Shown: in pieces, positions 8,889-18,046 of the stretch
How positions within the stretch are numbered: the stretch's first letter is position 1
Layout: every line of letters starts with the position of its first letter
NCBI GenBank assembly: GCA_023715865.1
Contig: JAMBOW010000001.1
Span: 992,001 to 1,056,000 of the forward strand
Reading direction: 5' to 3'
Length of the DNA stretch: 64,000 nt
Source of the DNA: Neobacillus mesonae
GTDB lineage: Bacteria; Bacillota; Bacilli; Paenibacillales; Paenibacillaceae
Program-made: the position numbers and the translations under genes
The notes under the pieces: generated by a model
What the model saw: the letters and a program-made list of their open reading frames with translations, nothing else
Databases searched by the model: none
What the model was told of the DNA's origin: nothing

Positions 8889-9752
8889 ATGAATGAGAAA
8901 TTGACCAATTATTTAAACGGTGTATTCGCACCCTACGATGGTGTAAAAAGCGTTAGCGAATTAAAGGCCGACCTGCTATCCGATTTGCAGGAGCGGTTCC
9001 GTGAACTCAAAGCGGAAGGCAAAGACGATGAAACAGCTTTTGAGATGACCATTGACAGCATCGGTGACATTGAGCAAACGGTCCAGGAGGTCGCTAACCT
9101 CTCCCGTACACTGGAACGTCAGGTGGTGACAAACTTTAGCGGAAGCAACCTGCCGAAGAGCGACTTTGCAGGCGTTACCGTGCATAAAGGCCAGTTTAAA
9201 GGCAGCGCGCTGCGAGGTTCTGACTTTTCGGGTTCAGATTTAACCGGCAGCTCATTTAAAGGCAGTGACGTACGCGAAGCCAACTTTGATGGCGCAAACC
9301 TGACTGACTGCAGCTTTTTCGCCCTTGACCTTTCGGATGCGAGCTTCAATAAATCGATCCTTGTACGCACGAATTACAGCTCGTCGGGGCTAGTCGGAGC
9401 AAAATTCTTAGGCGTTAAACTGACCGACGTCAAGCTGACCACGACCGACCTTAGAAAAACCATCTTTGAAAACTGTATGTTTGACGGCGTTGACTTCACA
9501 TCTTCCGATCTGAGCGGGCTGAGTTTTGAAGGTCTAACCTTCATCGGCGTCAAGTTCGATAAAGCAGGTTTGAACGAAGTTTCGTTTAAAGGCGCGACAC
9601 TCAAGAATGTGTCTTTCCAGGGATCTATATTGTCCAAGAAATATTACCGATCTATCAAAACCGTCCGCTTTGACGGTGCAATGATGGATAAGTTGACCTA
9701 CGCTGCCCTTAAAGGCATAGAGGCTAACTTGTCGGGAGTTACTGTTATTTAA
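8889..9752 (+). CDS. Pentapeptide-repeat protein with N-terminal permease-prefix-like domain
   Basis: ATG 8889 follows AGGAGG that overlaps the padR stop. Residues ~1-80 (LNGVFAPYDGVKSVSELKAD, then LLSDLQERFRELKAEGKDDE, then IGDIEQTV) resemble the short helical domain found with PadR-linked DUF1700-type proteins. Residues ~85-280 are about 35-40 pentapeptide repeats of A(D/N)LXX type (SDFSGSDLTGSSFKGSD, ANFDGANLTDCSF), predicted to form a right-handed beta-helix. There is no signal peptide or membrane segment. Pentapeptide proteins such as Qnr mimic DNA and protect gyrase. Sitting between a PadR repressor and a drug-type ABC exporter, this one may be a resistance or sensor component, but that is inference. 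Confidence 0.8.
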   Translation: MNEKLTNYLNGVFAPYDGVKSVSELKADLLSDLQERFRELKAEGKDDETAFEMTIDSIGDIEQTVQEVANLSRTLERQVVTNFSGSNLPKSDFAGVTVHKGQFKGSALRGSDFSGSDLTGSSFKGSDVREANFDGANLTDCSFFALDLSDASFNKSILVRTNYSSSGLVGAKFLGVKLTDVKLTTTDLRKTIFENCMFDGVDFTSSDLSGLSFEGLTFIGVKFDKAGLNEVSFKGATLKNVSFQGSILSKKYYRSIKTVRFDGAMMDKLTYAALKGIEANLSGVTVI

Positions 9753-9775
9753 ATACCAAACGAGGAGGAAGGAAT

Positions 9776-10537
9776 ATGCAAAACATAGCAATTCAAGTGA
9801 AAGGACTTCAAAAGTCTTATAAACAGCTTCATATCCTCAAGGGCGTAGATTTCGAGGTGGAAAAGGGCAGTATTTTTGCCCTTCTCGGCTCCAACGGTGC
9901 AGGCAAGACAACGACTGTCAAAATCCTCACCACACTGCTCCAAAAAGACAGCGGAACCGTCACGGTAAACGGATTCGATGTGGCAACCAAACCCGACAAT
10001 GTGCGGCATGCGATCAGTCTGACTGGACAATTTGCCGCAGTAGACGAGATTTTAACCGGGCGAGAAAACCTTATCATGATTGCGAAGCTGCGATATCTCA
10101 AAAATCCCCGTCAGGTTGCAGACGACTTGCTTAAACAATTCGGCTTGACAGACGCCGCAGACCGTAAGGTTTCTACTTATTCGGGCGGCATGCGCCGCAG
10201 GCTTGACATCGCCTTGAGCCTTGTGGGAAAACCGCAGATCATTTTCCTCGACGAGCCGACCACGGGGCTCGACCCTGAAGCGCGTATTGAGGTTTGGAAG
10301 ATTGTCAAGGAGCTTGCAGGCAGCGGCACAACGGTATTCCTGACTACTCAGTATTTAGAGGAAGCTGAGCAGCTTGCCGACCAAATTGTCATTCTGCACG
10401 AGGGCAGGATTATCGCCAGCGGTACGCTCTCGGAACTTAAAAGTCTGTTCCCATCTGCAAAAGTGGAGTATGTTGAAAAACAGCCGACCTTGGAGGAAAT
10501 ATTCCTCGCCATCGTTGGCAAGAAGGAGGAAAAGTAA
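9776..10537 (+). CDS. ABC exporter ATP-binding protein (DrrA-like)
   Basis: Complete 253-residue nucleotide-binding subunit: Walker A GSNGAGKTTT, Q-loop LTGQFAAVDEILTG, signature YSGGMRRRLDIALS, Walker B IIFLDEPTTGLD and a switch His replaced by TTQYLEEAEQ, as in DrrA-type drug and antibiotic exporters. AGGAGG precedes ATG 9776. It is the third gene of the padR operon; its stop TAA is immediately followed by the permease ATG, which implies translational coupling. It would energise the ABC-2 permease next to it. The exported compound is unknown. Confidence 0.9.
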   Translation: MQNIAIQVKGLQKSYKQLHILKGVDFEVEKGSIFALLGSNGAGKTTTVKILTTLLQKDSGTVTVNGFDVATKPDNVRHAISLTGQFAAVDEILTGRENLIMIAKLRYLKNPRQVADDLLKQFGLTDAADRKVSTYSGGMRRRLDIALSLVGKPQIIFLDEPTTGLDPEARIEVWKIVKELAGSGTTVFLTTQYLEEAEQLADQIVILHEGRIIASGTLSELKSLFPSAKVEYVEKQPTLEEIFLAIVGKKEEK

Positions 10538-11302
10538 ATGGAGACGGCTAAAAAACACTTTTTTAACGATATGGGCGTTATGCTTGGACGTTCCATGCGC
10601 CATATTACCCGCAGTATGGACACCATCTTCACGGTCTGCATCACTCCAATTGCGATGATGCTGTTGTTCGTCTATGTATTTGGAGGTGCTATCCAAACCG
10701 GTACGGATAACTATGTGAACTATTTGCTGCCTGGTATCCTGCTGATTGCGATTGCTAGCGGCATATCCTATACGGCTTACCGCCTGTTTTTGGATAAGCA
10801 ACGGGGAATATTCGAGCGGTTTCACTCGATGCCTATTTCACGTTCTACTTTACTGTGGGGGCATGTGCTCACATCACTGGTATCAAATTTTATATCCGTT
10901 GCTATCATAATTCTCGTAGCGCTCGTTATGGGGTTTCGTTCATCGGCGGGGATACTGTCATGGCTTGGCGTAGCCGGTATACTCGTGTTGTTTACACTAG
11001 CATTAACTTGGGTCGCAGCGATTGCCGGCCTGTCCGCAAAATCAGTAGATGGCGCAAGCGCCTTTTCCTACCCGATCATCTTCCTGCCGTTTATCAGCTC
11101 GGCGTTTGTGCCGACTGAATCAATGCCTTCGGTTGTTCGCGCTTTTGCCGAAAATCAGCCGGTCACCTCAATCGTGGAAGCCATCCGTGCGCTGTTGTCA
11201 GATCAGCCGGTAGGCAGTGATATATGGGTCGCTTTAGCATGGTGTGTCGGGATCTTGTTTGTGGCATATATCCTTGCAATGAGGGTGTATAAGAGAGTCT
11301 AG
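10538..11302 (+). CDS. ABC-2 type exporter permease (DrrB-like)
   Basis: Membrane subunit of 254 residues with six predicted hydrophobic segments and the ABC-2 pattern (NYLLPGILLIAIASGISYTA, then RFHSMPISRSTLLWGH). The start abuts the ATPase stop (TAAATG), and AGGAGGAAAA lies just upstream inside the ATPase gene. It pairs with the DrrA-like ATPase to form a half-transporter dimer. The operon ends here, with no further gene before 11303. The base composition of 8545-11302 is visibly richer in G and C than the flanks, which suggests acquisition from another lineage. Confidence 0.88.
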   Translation: METAKKHFFNDMGVMLGRSMRHITRSMDTIFTVCITPIAMMLLFVYVFGGAIQTGTDNYVNYLLPGILLIAIASGISYTAYRLFLDKQRGIFERFHSMPISRSTLLWGHVLTSLVSNFISVAIIILVALVMGFRSSAGILSWLGVAGILVLFTLALTWVAAIAGLSAKSVDGASAFSYPIIFLPFISSAFVPTESMPSVVRAFAENQPVTSIVEAIRALLSDQPVGSDIWVALAWCVGILFVAYILAMRVYKRV

Positions 11303-11420
11303 TAACAATGGCTTTCAGTATTGATCGTTGTTCAAACCATTAGAAAACTAAATCTAATCACGCAGCATGGCACGGAAACCGTTATTTGACGAGATTTAAC
11401 AGGTTTAGCTTTATGAAAAG

Positions 11421-11452
11421 TGGAGCAGCTGCCCAACTGGTCATCTGCTCCA
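11421..11452 (-). terminator. Terminator of the GerC gene
   Basis: TGGAGCAG and CTGCTCCA pair around a 16-nt loop; reading leftward, ACTTTTCAT follows. It lies 30 bp past the gerC stop. Confidence 0.5.
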
Positions 11453-11482
11453 TGCAGGTGTCCACTAACGTATCTCGCCCTA

Positions 11483-12670
11483 CTACTCTATTGAAGATCC
11501 AGTATCCATAATTTCTAGGTTTATATCATACGTAATTCGGGTTTTAGAAAACACCTCATCCCAGCGCTCCTTTATCTTGTTCCATTCCCGTGGATATTTA
11601 ATACGGACCTCTTCCCCAAATTCGATTGCATCAACATGGTATGTATGCTGAAGTTTGTATAACAATTGCTCTATCTCAGCTCTGACTGCTTTGGTAAATG
11701 TCTCCTCTAACTCCTCGATATACTTGGAATTGCTGGAAGGCTCTTTTGATAAACTCCAGTCTTCCATCAGTTCACCCTTTGAATTCACATCAATATGAAA
11801 AGAAAGCTCACCATCTTCCAGAGTGGTCGTAATCTTGCTGTTTACTGAGGTAATTTCATACAGAATCGTTGTGCCTTCTCCCTCTTTGTAAGTTTTTAGA
11901 ACTCCGCCACTTCTCCCTTTAATCCAGGAAATCCCTTCAATATCTGTCTGATTGATTTGCCCAATGAAATTGTTATGCTTGTTAAATAGCGCTCCTCCTG
12001 CAAACTTCAGTTCGTTATTGGCCACGATAGCATTTTGTAATACAAAGCTTCGTTCTGACTGCATTAAGCCTTCCAGCTTGCTAAGTGATACCGCAGGTAA
12101 AATCCGATTTGTACGGGTCTGGTTTCTGACTAGTCCGCGCAAATTCAATGCAGGAACTTCTCCAGGCTGACTTGCGTTCAGCACATCTATTGCTTTGTTC
12201 TGACTGACTAATATCAGAGCACTCGGCCTAATATCATTATCCCGCAACATTAAATCCAGTAATTGCTCAAGAGGAAATTTCGCGGCGAGTTCACTGGAGA
12301 TCACAATCACTTTCAGATGTTGACCAATAATAGGTCGATCCCTTCGAAGAGAAAACTGTCTAAATATTTGAAATATCGAATCACCTGTCAATCTTTCGTT
12401 TAGGAAACTTTCTGAAGTTGTGTCTTGTTCTCTAGTAGAGGTCTGTTCGTGAATTGTCCCAGGCACAATTTGTACGGTAGCAGTTAGTAAATTCTTCTTA
12501 GGATAATGACCCCCGAGATGATTGATCTCTTCTTCAAAATTGGTCTGATCAGCTACATCAAGTCCAAGACCTACAGCTACTCTTACATCTTCAATTTCTT
12601 TACTGCTCCAGCAGCCTGTTAAAGAGACCGTTATAGAAAAAATTAAAAGTAGCTTGTAGATCTTTCGCAG
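11483..12670 (-). CDS. Ger(x)C-family spore germination lipoprotein, CTG start
   Basis: Full-length germinant-receptor C subunit of about 395 residues. The frame continues upstream of the first in-frame GTG (12466) and encodes KLLLIFSITVSLTGCWSSKE, a lipoprotein signal with lipobox LTGC. It then reads VRVAVGLGLDV, typical of GerC. No ATG, GTG or TTG precedes the signal before a TAA. CTG 12670, 8-9 nt after AAAGGAG, is therefore the likely start. The C-terminal half has the family pattern (LYKLQHTYHVDAIEFGEEVR). GerC anchors in the inner membrane of the spore with GerA and GerB subunits. No GerA or GerB gene is adjacent, so this is an orphan. Confidence 0.8.
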   Translation of the reverse strand: MRKIYKLLLIFSITVSLTGCWSSKEIEDVRVAVGLGLDVADQTNFEEEINHLGGHYPKKNLLTATVQIVPGTIHEQTSTREQDTTSESFLNERLTGDSIFQIFRQFSLRRDRPIIGQHLKVIVISSELAAKFPLEQLLDLMLRDNDIRPSALILVSQNKAIDVLNASQPGEVPALNLRGLVRNQTRTNRILPAVSLSKLEGLMQSERSFVLQNAIVANNELKFAGGALFNKHNNFIGQINQTDIEGISWIKGRSGGVLKTYKEGEGTTILYEITSVNSKITTTLEDGELSFHIDVNSKGELMEDWSLSKEPSSNSKYIEELEETFTKAVRAEIEQLLYKLQHTYHVDAIEFGEEVRIKYPREWNKIKERWDEVFSKTRITYDINLEIMDTGSSIE

Positions 12671-12913
12671 GAAAAGCCTCTCCTTTCTGAAGCAGTAGCA
12701 TTAAAGGATATTATTACCTTCAGTTAGAAAACTATCCTGCCTTTATCTTACCGAAGCCATCCAATTGATGGGATTGTGACTGGTGAATACAAAGATATTG
12801 GACAAATCCCTTTAGTAGTGAATTCATTCCATACTTGGATTGTTTTCTAAAGATGTGCTACATATATTTATTTGCCGGAACGGATAGATTAATTTACATA
12901 AGGAGGATTGATC

Positions 12914-13099
12914 ATGATTAAAATTAACAGCTGGCTTGGACACCTCGCACATAATTACTTACTAATAGTGATTGCAGCTATCATATTCTTTGGGGTTAAG
13001 TCTGTTCTTGGAATATTGACATACAAACACTACAATAAGAAATTAGAACAGTTAGACAAGAAATTAGATCTAATTATTAAAAAAAGATCGGATAAATGA
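12914..13099 (+). CDS. Small single-pass membrane protein
   Basis: The ORF encodes 61 residues with one transmembrane segment (~14-38, LLIVIAAIIFFGVKSVLGI) and a Lys-rich, coiled-coil-like tail (KKLEQLDKKLDLIIKK). ATG 12914 is 7 nt after AGGAGG; an upstream TTG at 12908 overlaps the ribosome site. The gene is divergent from gerC and ends 3 bp before the stop of the flavoprotein gene. No family was recognised. The strong ribosome site and clear topology support expression. Confidence 0.65.
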   Translation: MIKINSWLGHLAHNYLLIVIAAIIFFGVKSVLGILTYKHYNKKLEQLDKKLDLIIKKRSDK

Positions 13100-13102
13100 A
13101 GG

Positions 13103-14161
13103 TCAATGTCTCCTAACCTTCCTTTGAGTTACATTATTAACTATTCTTTGAGCATCATATTTAACCCAGCCTAACAGCGCTGAACCCCGGGATGTTTGCC
13201 ACGGTAGTCCAACAAAATATAATCCGCTGATTGGGGATACTCCTTCTTTATGTAATATGGCACCTTTTGAATCAAAAGCTTCTTTCATATCAATCCAATG
13301 ATCATTTCGCTTGAATCCTGTTGCCCAAACCACGTTATCAACTTGCATCTCACAACCATCCTCATAGATGATACGATTATCTGCTGCGTTGGTAGCACGA
13401 GGATACACTTTAACTTTCCCCTCAGTTATCAATTCCTTTAATTCATAGCCATATACGTATTCAGGCCTGCTTTGCAGCCATTTGCCAATTGAACGTTCAG
13501 TACTTGCCATAAGTAATCCAAGCTTTTCAAAGAACCAAAAAATACTTCGATTCATGATATACAGTGGCTTAAATGTAATGTTTCGAGATACGGATATGTA
13601 TACTGATTGCTTTTCCTCTAATGCTAATTCAGCAGCAATTTGGGCACCTGAATTACCTCCTCCAACAACTACTGTTGTTCCAGGGAACAATTGCAACGGG
13701 TTCTTATACTCCGAAGAATGAAGCTGAAGTACATGATCGGATAATGACTTTGAAAACTGAGGAATATTTTTACTTTGAAAAGGCCCTGTCGCAACTATAA
13801 TTTGTTGTGCTTCAATGATCCCCTGTGTTGTTTCTGCATAGAAAATCTCTTCTTTCTGCCAAAGGCGGATTGTAAGGCATTCCAAACTTAAAGGAAGATC
13901 CATCTGCTTTACATATATTTCAAGATAGTCTGCTATTTCATCTTTACTCGGAAGACCATTCCGATCACCTTCTAGCGGCATACCTGGCAAATCATCGTAC
14001 ATTCGCGGAGTAAAGAGATATAAAGAATCGTAACGTTTGCGCCACGAATCCCCTATGGACGAAGCAGCATCAATAATCAAAAAGTTTAAGCCGGATTGCT
14101 TTAAATAATATCCAGCCGCTAATCCTGCTTGCCCAGCTCCAATAACCAGTACATCATACAT
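13103..14161 (-). CDS. Flavin-containing monooxygenase-like NAD(P)/FAD oxidoreductase
   Basis: The protein has 352 residues and two dinucleotide-binding motifs: FAD site VIGAGQAGLAAGYYLKQSG at residues ~5-23 and NADPH site VVVGGGNSGAQIAAELAL near 165. An ATGFxRN-type motif (WATGFKRNDHW) near 285 is typical of FMO/CzcO-type enzymes. ATG 14161 follows GAGGGTG. It probably oxygenates or reduces a small substrate in the cytoplasm; no partner gene identifies it. An 8-8-8 bp dyad upstream suggests control by a TetR-type repressor that is not encoded next door. Confidence 0.82.
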   Translation of the reverse strand: MYDVLVIGAGQAGLAAGYYLKQSGLNFLIIDAASSIGDSWRKRYDSLYLFTPRMYDDLPGMPLEGDRNGLPSKDEIADYLEIYVKQMDLPLSLECLTIRLWQKEEIFYAETTQGIIEAQQIIVATGPFQSKNIPQFSKSLSDHVLQLHSSEYKNPLQLFPGTTVVVGGGNSGAQIAAELALEEKQSVYISVSRNITFKPLYIMNRSIFWFFEKLGLLMASTERSIGKWLQSRPEYVYGYELKELITEGKVKVYPRATNAADNRIIYEDGCEMQVDNVVWATGFKRNDHWIDMKEAFDSKGAILHKEGVSPISGLYFVGLPWQTSRGSALLGWVKYDAQRIVNNVTQRKVRRH

Positions 14162-14192
14162 CTATCTGTCACCCTCGCTATACTTTATATTA

Positions 14193-14216
14193 ACATATGA
14201 GCATCCATTCATATGT
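14193..14216. promoter_or_regulatory. Perfect 24-bp dyad upstream of the flavoprotein gene
   Basis: ACATATGA, 8-nt spacer, TCATATGT: a perfect inverted repeat of the size bound by TetR-family dimers. It lies 32 bp upstream of ATG 14161 and just before a TATAAAG-like -10 on the minus strand. The repressor is not identified. Confidence 0.6.
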
Positions 14217-14250
14217 ATTGTAATATAGCCCCCTCTAAATGGCAACGAAA

Positions 14251-14300
14251 AGGAAAACACAAGGAAGCGGACTCCTATGGTCCACTGCCTTATGTTTTAT
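14251..14300 (-). terminator. Terminator of the serine hydrolase gene
   Basis: Imperfect hairpin with arms AAAACAYAAGG and CCTTATGTTTT type, GGAC/GTCC inside, and TTTTCCTTTT following on the minus strand. Confidence 0.5.
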
Positions 14301-14370
14301 TAGTATCTTATAAAAAAAGCATACTAACCGGCAAAACAGTAAAAGAATGTGTTAATGGAGCAACTTTACA

Positions 14371-16467
14371 TTAATCTTGACTAGTCAATGAAATTTCGAA
14401 CCTTGAGCTAGGCTCACCAGCGAATACAAGGATACCATTCTCAGGCAATACAACTTCATTTTGATCGCTGACCACAGTGTAATTTATGTTGTTGCCAGCC
14501 TGGTCGTACACAGCAAAAGCACCATGGGAAGGCATGTTAATCGTCATCACTTTACCTGCGGCTCCCGCCGGTACCGAATACCATGTAGCAAAACCGTTCG
14601 CTTGGATCGTTGTATTTGATTGATTTCCTGAATAGAGCACCTTCACAGCTTCTTGACTTGCGTAGATCTTCCCTCCTGATGAAACGTATTCTACGCCATT
14701 TTCCTCATAGAAATCATATTCCATTGTATCTCGGCCAGCCAAGCCAGGAATCTGCAGATGGTTAGCGGCTAGGTTAGCATCAATGATTTTATTGGTGTAA
14801 ACATAGCCTGGCACCTCGTTGAACATATGAATGGGAATAATCGGCATAGCACTGTCATATACCGTTGATGTATATTTCTCATTCACCAAGAAGTAATACT
14901 TCCCTTCGCGTTGCTGCCAGGCTGCTGTTATATCTTCCGGTAATTCGTTAGTTTTCAGCTTTTCAGCTTTGTATTCTGAAGAGGCTATCTGTCCGAGCCC
15001 GGGTACAGACTGATAAGAGCGGGACCATAAGTAAATATTTCCGTTGTCCTCCTCAACGAATTTCAACTTTTCCAAACCTGTATCGTTAACAAAAGAACCG
15101 TCAGAGGTATACGTATATTTTTGGTCCGGACTGTTAGGAGCTGTAAGCGTGGATACTATTAATTCCCCTTTTTCCTTCACTTCCAACTTCAGTAACGAAC
15201 TAGCTCCAGCCCCATAGATGCCTGCATACTTCGATACTTCCTTCGGCATCGTTGCTTTACTCAGGGCGTCATTTGACTTCTCCGGATTCCGCACTGGAAT
15301 GATATCCTTCTCCTGCAGCGCGGTAAGCAATAGTTCACTTGCAATTAGTTGATCAGTTGTACTCGAACCTCCTGAAGAAGTAACGGCTGCAGCCATGTTA
15401 TGCTCAGGAAGCACAATGAGGGAGGAATGATACGATATTGTATTCCCGCCTTTTGCTATTGCCTTGATGCCGTATTCATTAAAAGGAAAGAGGTTCACGC
15501 TGTCCCAACCAAGGCCGAAGGCGATGGACGAATCGGCATCCTCCGGCCACATGCCTCTTTTGTATTCTTCTTGCGCCATGGCTTCTGCTGACTCACTCGA
15601 AATAATGCCCTCGAACTCCCCTGTGAAGATTTGCGAGAATTTGACCAGGTCTTCAGCTGTGGAGTAAATACCTCCGGAAGCAATCATGTTTGTATTCTCT
15701 ACCGGAAGTTGTACTCCATGAAGAGAGGAATACGTTACAGCCATTTCGGTCGAGTCTACCAGATCCTGCGGCGTTTTGGTATGACTCATGTCCAAAGGTT
15801 CGGTAATAAATCGATGCATGAAAGTGGTAAAGCTCATGCCACTGACCCTCTCGACCAGAATCTCTGCTAACGAAAATCCATCGTTGCTGTAAACTGAATA
15901 AGCTCCGGGATCAGCCTTCAGGCTTTGCACTGCCAATTGCTCCAATAACGTATCATGTGCATAGGTATCATTATCATCGAATAGTATTGCGCTGCTGCTT
16001 GAAGTTCCAGGGAGCCCAGAGGAATGGTTCAGCAGCATGCGCGGCGTGATCTGTTTGTAACGATCGTCCTTCATCTTGAAATCAGGGATATAATTCACTA
16101 CAGGAGCATCTAAGTCAATCTTGCCTTCATCAACCAGCTTCATCACGGCGGTTGTAACCACCATTTTACTCGTTGATCCTATGCCATAGATTGTATTTGC
16201 AGTAAGAGGTACCTCAGCCTCTTGATCATTTTTGCCTGCCTGTCCGGAGATTACAATCTCTCCCCCGTCCATAAGCGCATATTGCACACTTGTCGTGCCG
16301 TATGTACCGGTCAATAACTCAGCTTTCTCGATGACGGCTATCTTGGTTGCATCGTACGTAAAGGTACTTCCGCTGCCTGCAGCCGGTGCCGCCATGACAG
16401 ACATTGGGGCCAACATGGCGTACACCAAGGTAATGGCTGTAATTGAAGTTCGTTTTTTCGCTGTCAA
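14371..16467 (-). CDS. Exported serine hydrolase, class C beta-lactamase fold
   Basis: About 698 residues. A signal peptide ([20 protein letters not shown]) is followed by a class C beta-lactamase/DD-peptidase-like domain to residue ~385. Its motifs are SxxK in [11 protein letters not shown], YxN in [11 protein letters not shown], and a KGG triad in [11 protein letters not shown]. The remaining ~300 residues form repeated beta-rich segments that were not recognised. ATG 16476 directly abuts AGGAG, with no spacing. TTG 16467, 9 nt after AGGAG, is therefore the better start. The two-component pair 16679-18717 lies immediately upstream in the same orientation and may control it. Peptide or peptidoglycan substrate is possible; a true beta-lactamase role is unproven. 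Confidence 0.82.
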   Translation of the reverse strand: MTAKKRTSITAITLVYAMLAPMSVMAAPAAGSGSTFTYDATKIAVIEKAELLTGTYGTTSVQYALMDGGEIVISGQAGKNDQEAEVPLTANTIYGIGSTSKMVVTTAVMKLVDEGKIDLDAPVVNYIPDFKMKDDRYKQITPRMLLNHSSGLPGTSSSSAILFDDNDTYAHDTLLEQLAVQSLKADPGAYSVYSNDGFSLAEILVERVSGMSFTTFMHRFITEPLDMSHTKTPQDLVDSTEMAVTYSSLHGVQLPVENTNMIASGGIYSTAEDLVKFSQIFTGEFEGIISSESAEAMAQEEYKRGMWPEDADSSIAFGLGWDSVNLFPFNEYGIKAIAKGGNTISYHSSLIVLPEHNMAAAVTSSGGSSTTDQLIASELLLTALQEKDIIPVRNPEKSNDALSKATMPKEVSKYAGIYGAGASSLLKLEVKEKGELIVSTLTAPNSPDQKYTYTSDGSFVNDTGLEKLKFVEEDNGNIYLWSRSYQSVPGLGQIASSEYKAEKLKTNELPEDITAAWQQREGKYYFLVNEKYTSTVYDSAMPIIPIHMFNEVPGYVYTNKIIDANLAANHLQIPGLAGRDTMEYDFYEENGVEYVSSGGKIYASQEAVKVLYSGNQSNTTIQANGFATWYSVPAGAAGKVMTINMPSHGAFAVYDQAGNNINYTVVSDQNEVVLPENGILVFAGEPSSRFEISLTSQD

Positions 16468-16497
16468 ACTCTTCATCTCCTGTCTGATCTGTTGATT

Positions 16498-16535
16498 AGG
16501 GATCTCCTCATTGTTAAATGAGGGATCTCCTCATT
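16498..16535 (-). repeat. Two copies of a 15-bp direct repeat upstream of the serine hydrolase
   Basis: AGGGATCTCCTCATT occurs at 16498-16512 and again at 16521-16535, 23 bp apart. On the minus strand each copy reads AATGAGGAGATCCCT, so each carries a ribosome-site-like core in the leader. It could be a response-regulator half-site pair or a short tandem duplication. Confidence 0.7.
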
Positions 16536-16678
16536 GGTGCTTAAATAAGTTTAATCAACGGAGATGTACAGGCTGTGACGTCAATATGAACTGAACATGA
16601 ACAAATCAATAAAGAAATTAGAATAGATGTTGAGGATATTGTTGTTTTGCAATTCAGTTGATGTAACAAAAATCTTAA

Positions 16679-18046
16679 TCATTCTGTCAATGTTGTGATT
16701 GGCAAGGTGACGATGAAGCTTGTTCCACGACCGAGTTCGCTTTCTACTCGAATGTCGCCATGGTGAAGCAATAGGATCTGCTTAACTATAGCCAGTCCCA
16801 TACCACTGCCGCCATACTTACGACTATGGGAGCGATCAGCCTTAAAAAACCTTTCAAATATACGCTGCTGGTCCTCTAGGGAAATACCGATACCCGTGTC
16901 GGTTATTTGGACAATGGCGTTTTTGCTATCCTGTTTTATACTGACGTTAATGACATCGCCATCATTGGAGAACTTTATGCTATTACCCAGAATATTCGTC
17001 CATACCTGATTTAGTAGATTATGATCTGCTTTAAGTTCTACAGCATTCAAATTGAGATCGAAATTGATGTTACGTGCCGACCATTGCGGTTGAATCGCGA
17101 CGATGACTCGTCTGATCTGTTCATCAAGGTCAAACGTTGTGAGCTGAAGCTGCTGTGACTGCGATTCAAGCAAACTCAGTTTCAGGAGACTATCGCTCAT
17201 CTTGGACATCCGATCTGCTTCAGCAATAATAATATCGAGATATCGGTTTCGCTCATGCTCTGGAATGTTTATTTGCTTGAGCGCTTTAGCATAGCCAGAT
17301 ATCGAGGTGAGGGGTGACTGGACTTCGTGAGATACGTTTGATACAAAATCCCTGCGCATTTGTTCCACTTGCTGCAAGTCGTGTATCATTTCTTCGAAGC
17401 TTTGAGCCAAGGTACCTAACTCACCCTTTTGCTTAATGTTCAGCTTGACGTTGAAATCTCCACCCGCTATATGCCTCGTTGCTTTAGTCAGCTTTTTGAT
17501 CGGTTTGACGAGAAACATAGTAGCAATTAATATCACTAAACTTCCTGTTATCAACGAATAGGTTAAAAAATTCAAAATCCATTTTATTGCCAAAGGAGTT
17601 GAAGGGGAAGTTATCGGCTCTATAAACATAGCTTTCGTACCTACTTCCGTAGTAAACGGCATACCTAAGGGAGTCATATTAACACCGCTTCGGTTGACTT
17701 GTAAAACTTCTCCATCAAGTACTTTATTCACTTGTTCCTTTGTCACAGTAGAAGGTAAGTGACCATTAAGCTCCCCGTATGAACGGTAATTGCCGGTTTC
17801 TTCGTATATTCGAAGATGATAGAATTTAAGCAGATTCATTCCACTTACAAAGTTCTCCGCTTCATCTATAGGGAGTGTCTCGTAGATCCGGGCAATATCC
17901 TGGCCAAAATAATCCAAGGAGATTTCCAAGTTTTCGGTCAATTTATCTTCTAACACCCAAGTGGCCACAAAAAAGGAAATGACTGTGCCCCCGATGACGG
18001 AGACTAGAAATGTCAGAACGACTCGTGTATATAATGATTTAATCAT
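16679..18046 (-). CDS. Membrane sensor histidine kinase
   Basis: The 455-residue kinase has TM1 at ~8-30, an extracellular domain ~31-160, TM2 ~165-190 and a HAMP domain ending ~240. HisKA carries the His in SNVSHEVQSPLTSISG. The catalytic domain includes the N-box NQVWTNILGNSIKFS, ITDTGIGISLEDQQ, the F-box IFERFFKADRSHS and SGMGLAIVKQILLLH. Its ATG overlaps the response regulator stop (18043-18046), so the pair is co-translated. The stimulus is unknown. Position directly upstream of the exported serine hydrolase suggests envelope sensing. Confidence 0.88.
   Translation of the reverse strand: MIKSLYTRVVLTFLVSVIGGTVISFFVATWVLEDKLTENLEISLDYFGQDIARIYETLPIDEAENFVSGMNLLKFYHLRIYEETGNYRSYGELNGHLPSTVTKEQVNKVLDGEVLQVNRSGVNMTPLGMPFTTEVGTKAMFIEPITSPSTPLAIKWILNFLTYSLITGSLVILIATMFLVKPIKKLTKATRHIAGGDFNVKLNIKQKGELGTLAQSFEEMIHDLQQVEQMRRDFVSNVSHEVQSPLTSISGYAKALKQINIPEHERNRYLDIIIAEADRMSKMSDSLLKLSLLESQSQQLQLTTFDLDEQIRRVIVAIQPQWSARNINFDLNLNAVELKADHNLLNQVWTNILGNSIKFSNDGDVINVSIKQDSKNAIVQITDTGIGISLEDQQRIFERFFKADRSHSRKYGGSGMGLAIVKQILLLHHGDIRVESELGRGTSFIVTLPITTLTE

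Noticed and set aside
14371..16467. Calling the serine hydrolase a beta-lactamase
   Set aside because: SxxK and YxN are present, but the fold is shared by many peptidases and esterases and the large C-terminal region is atypical.
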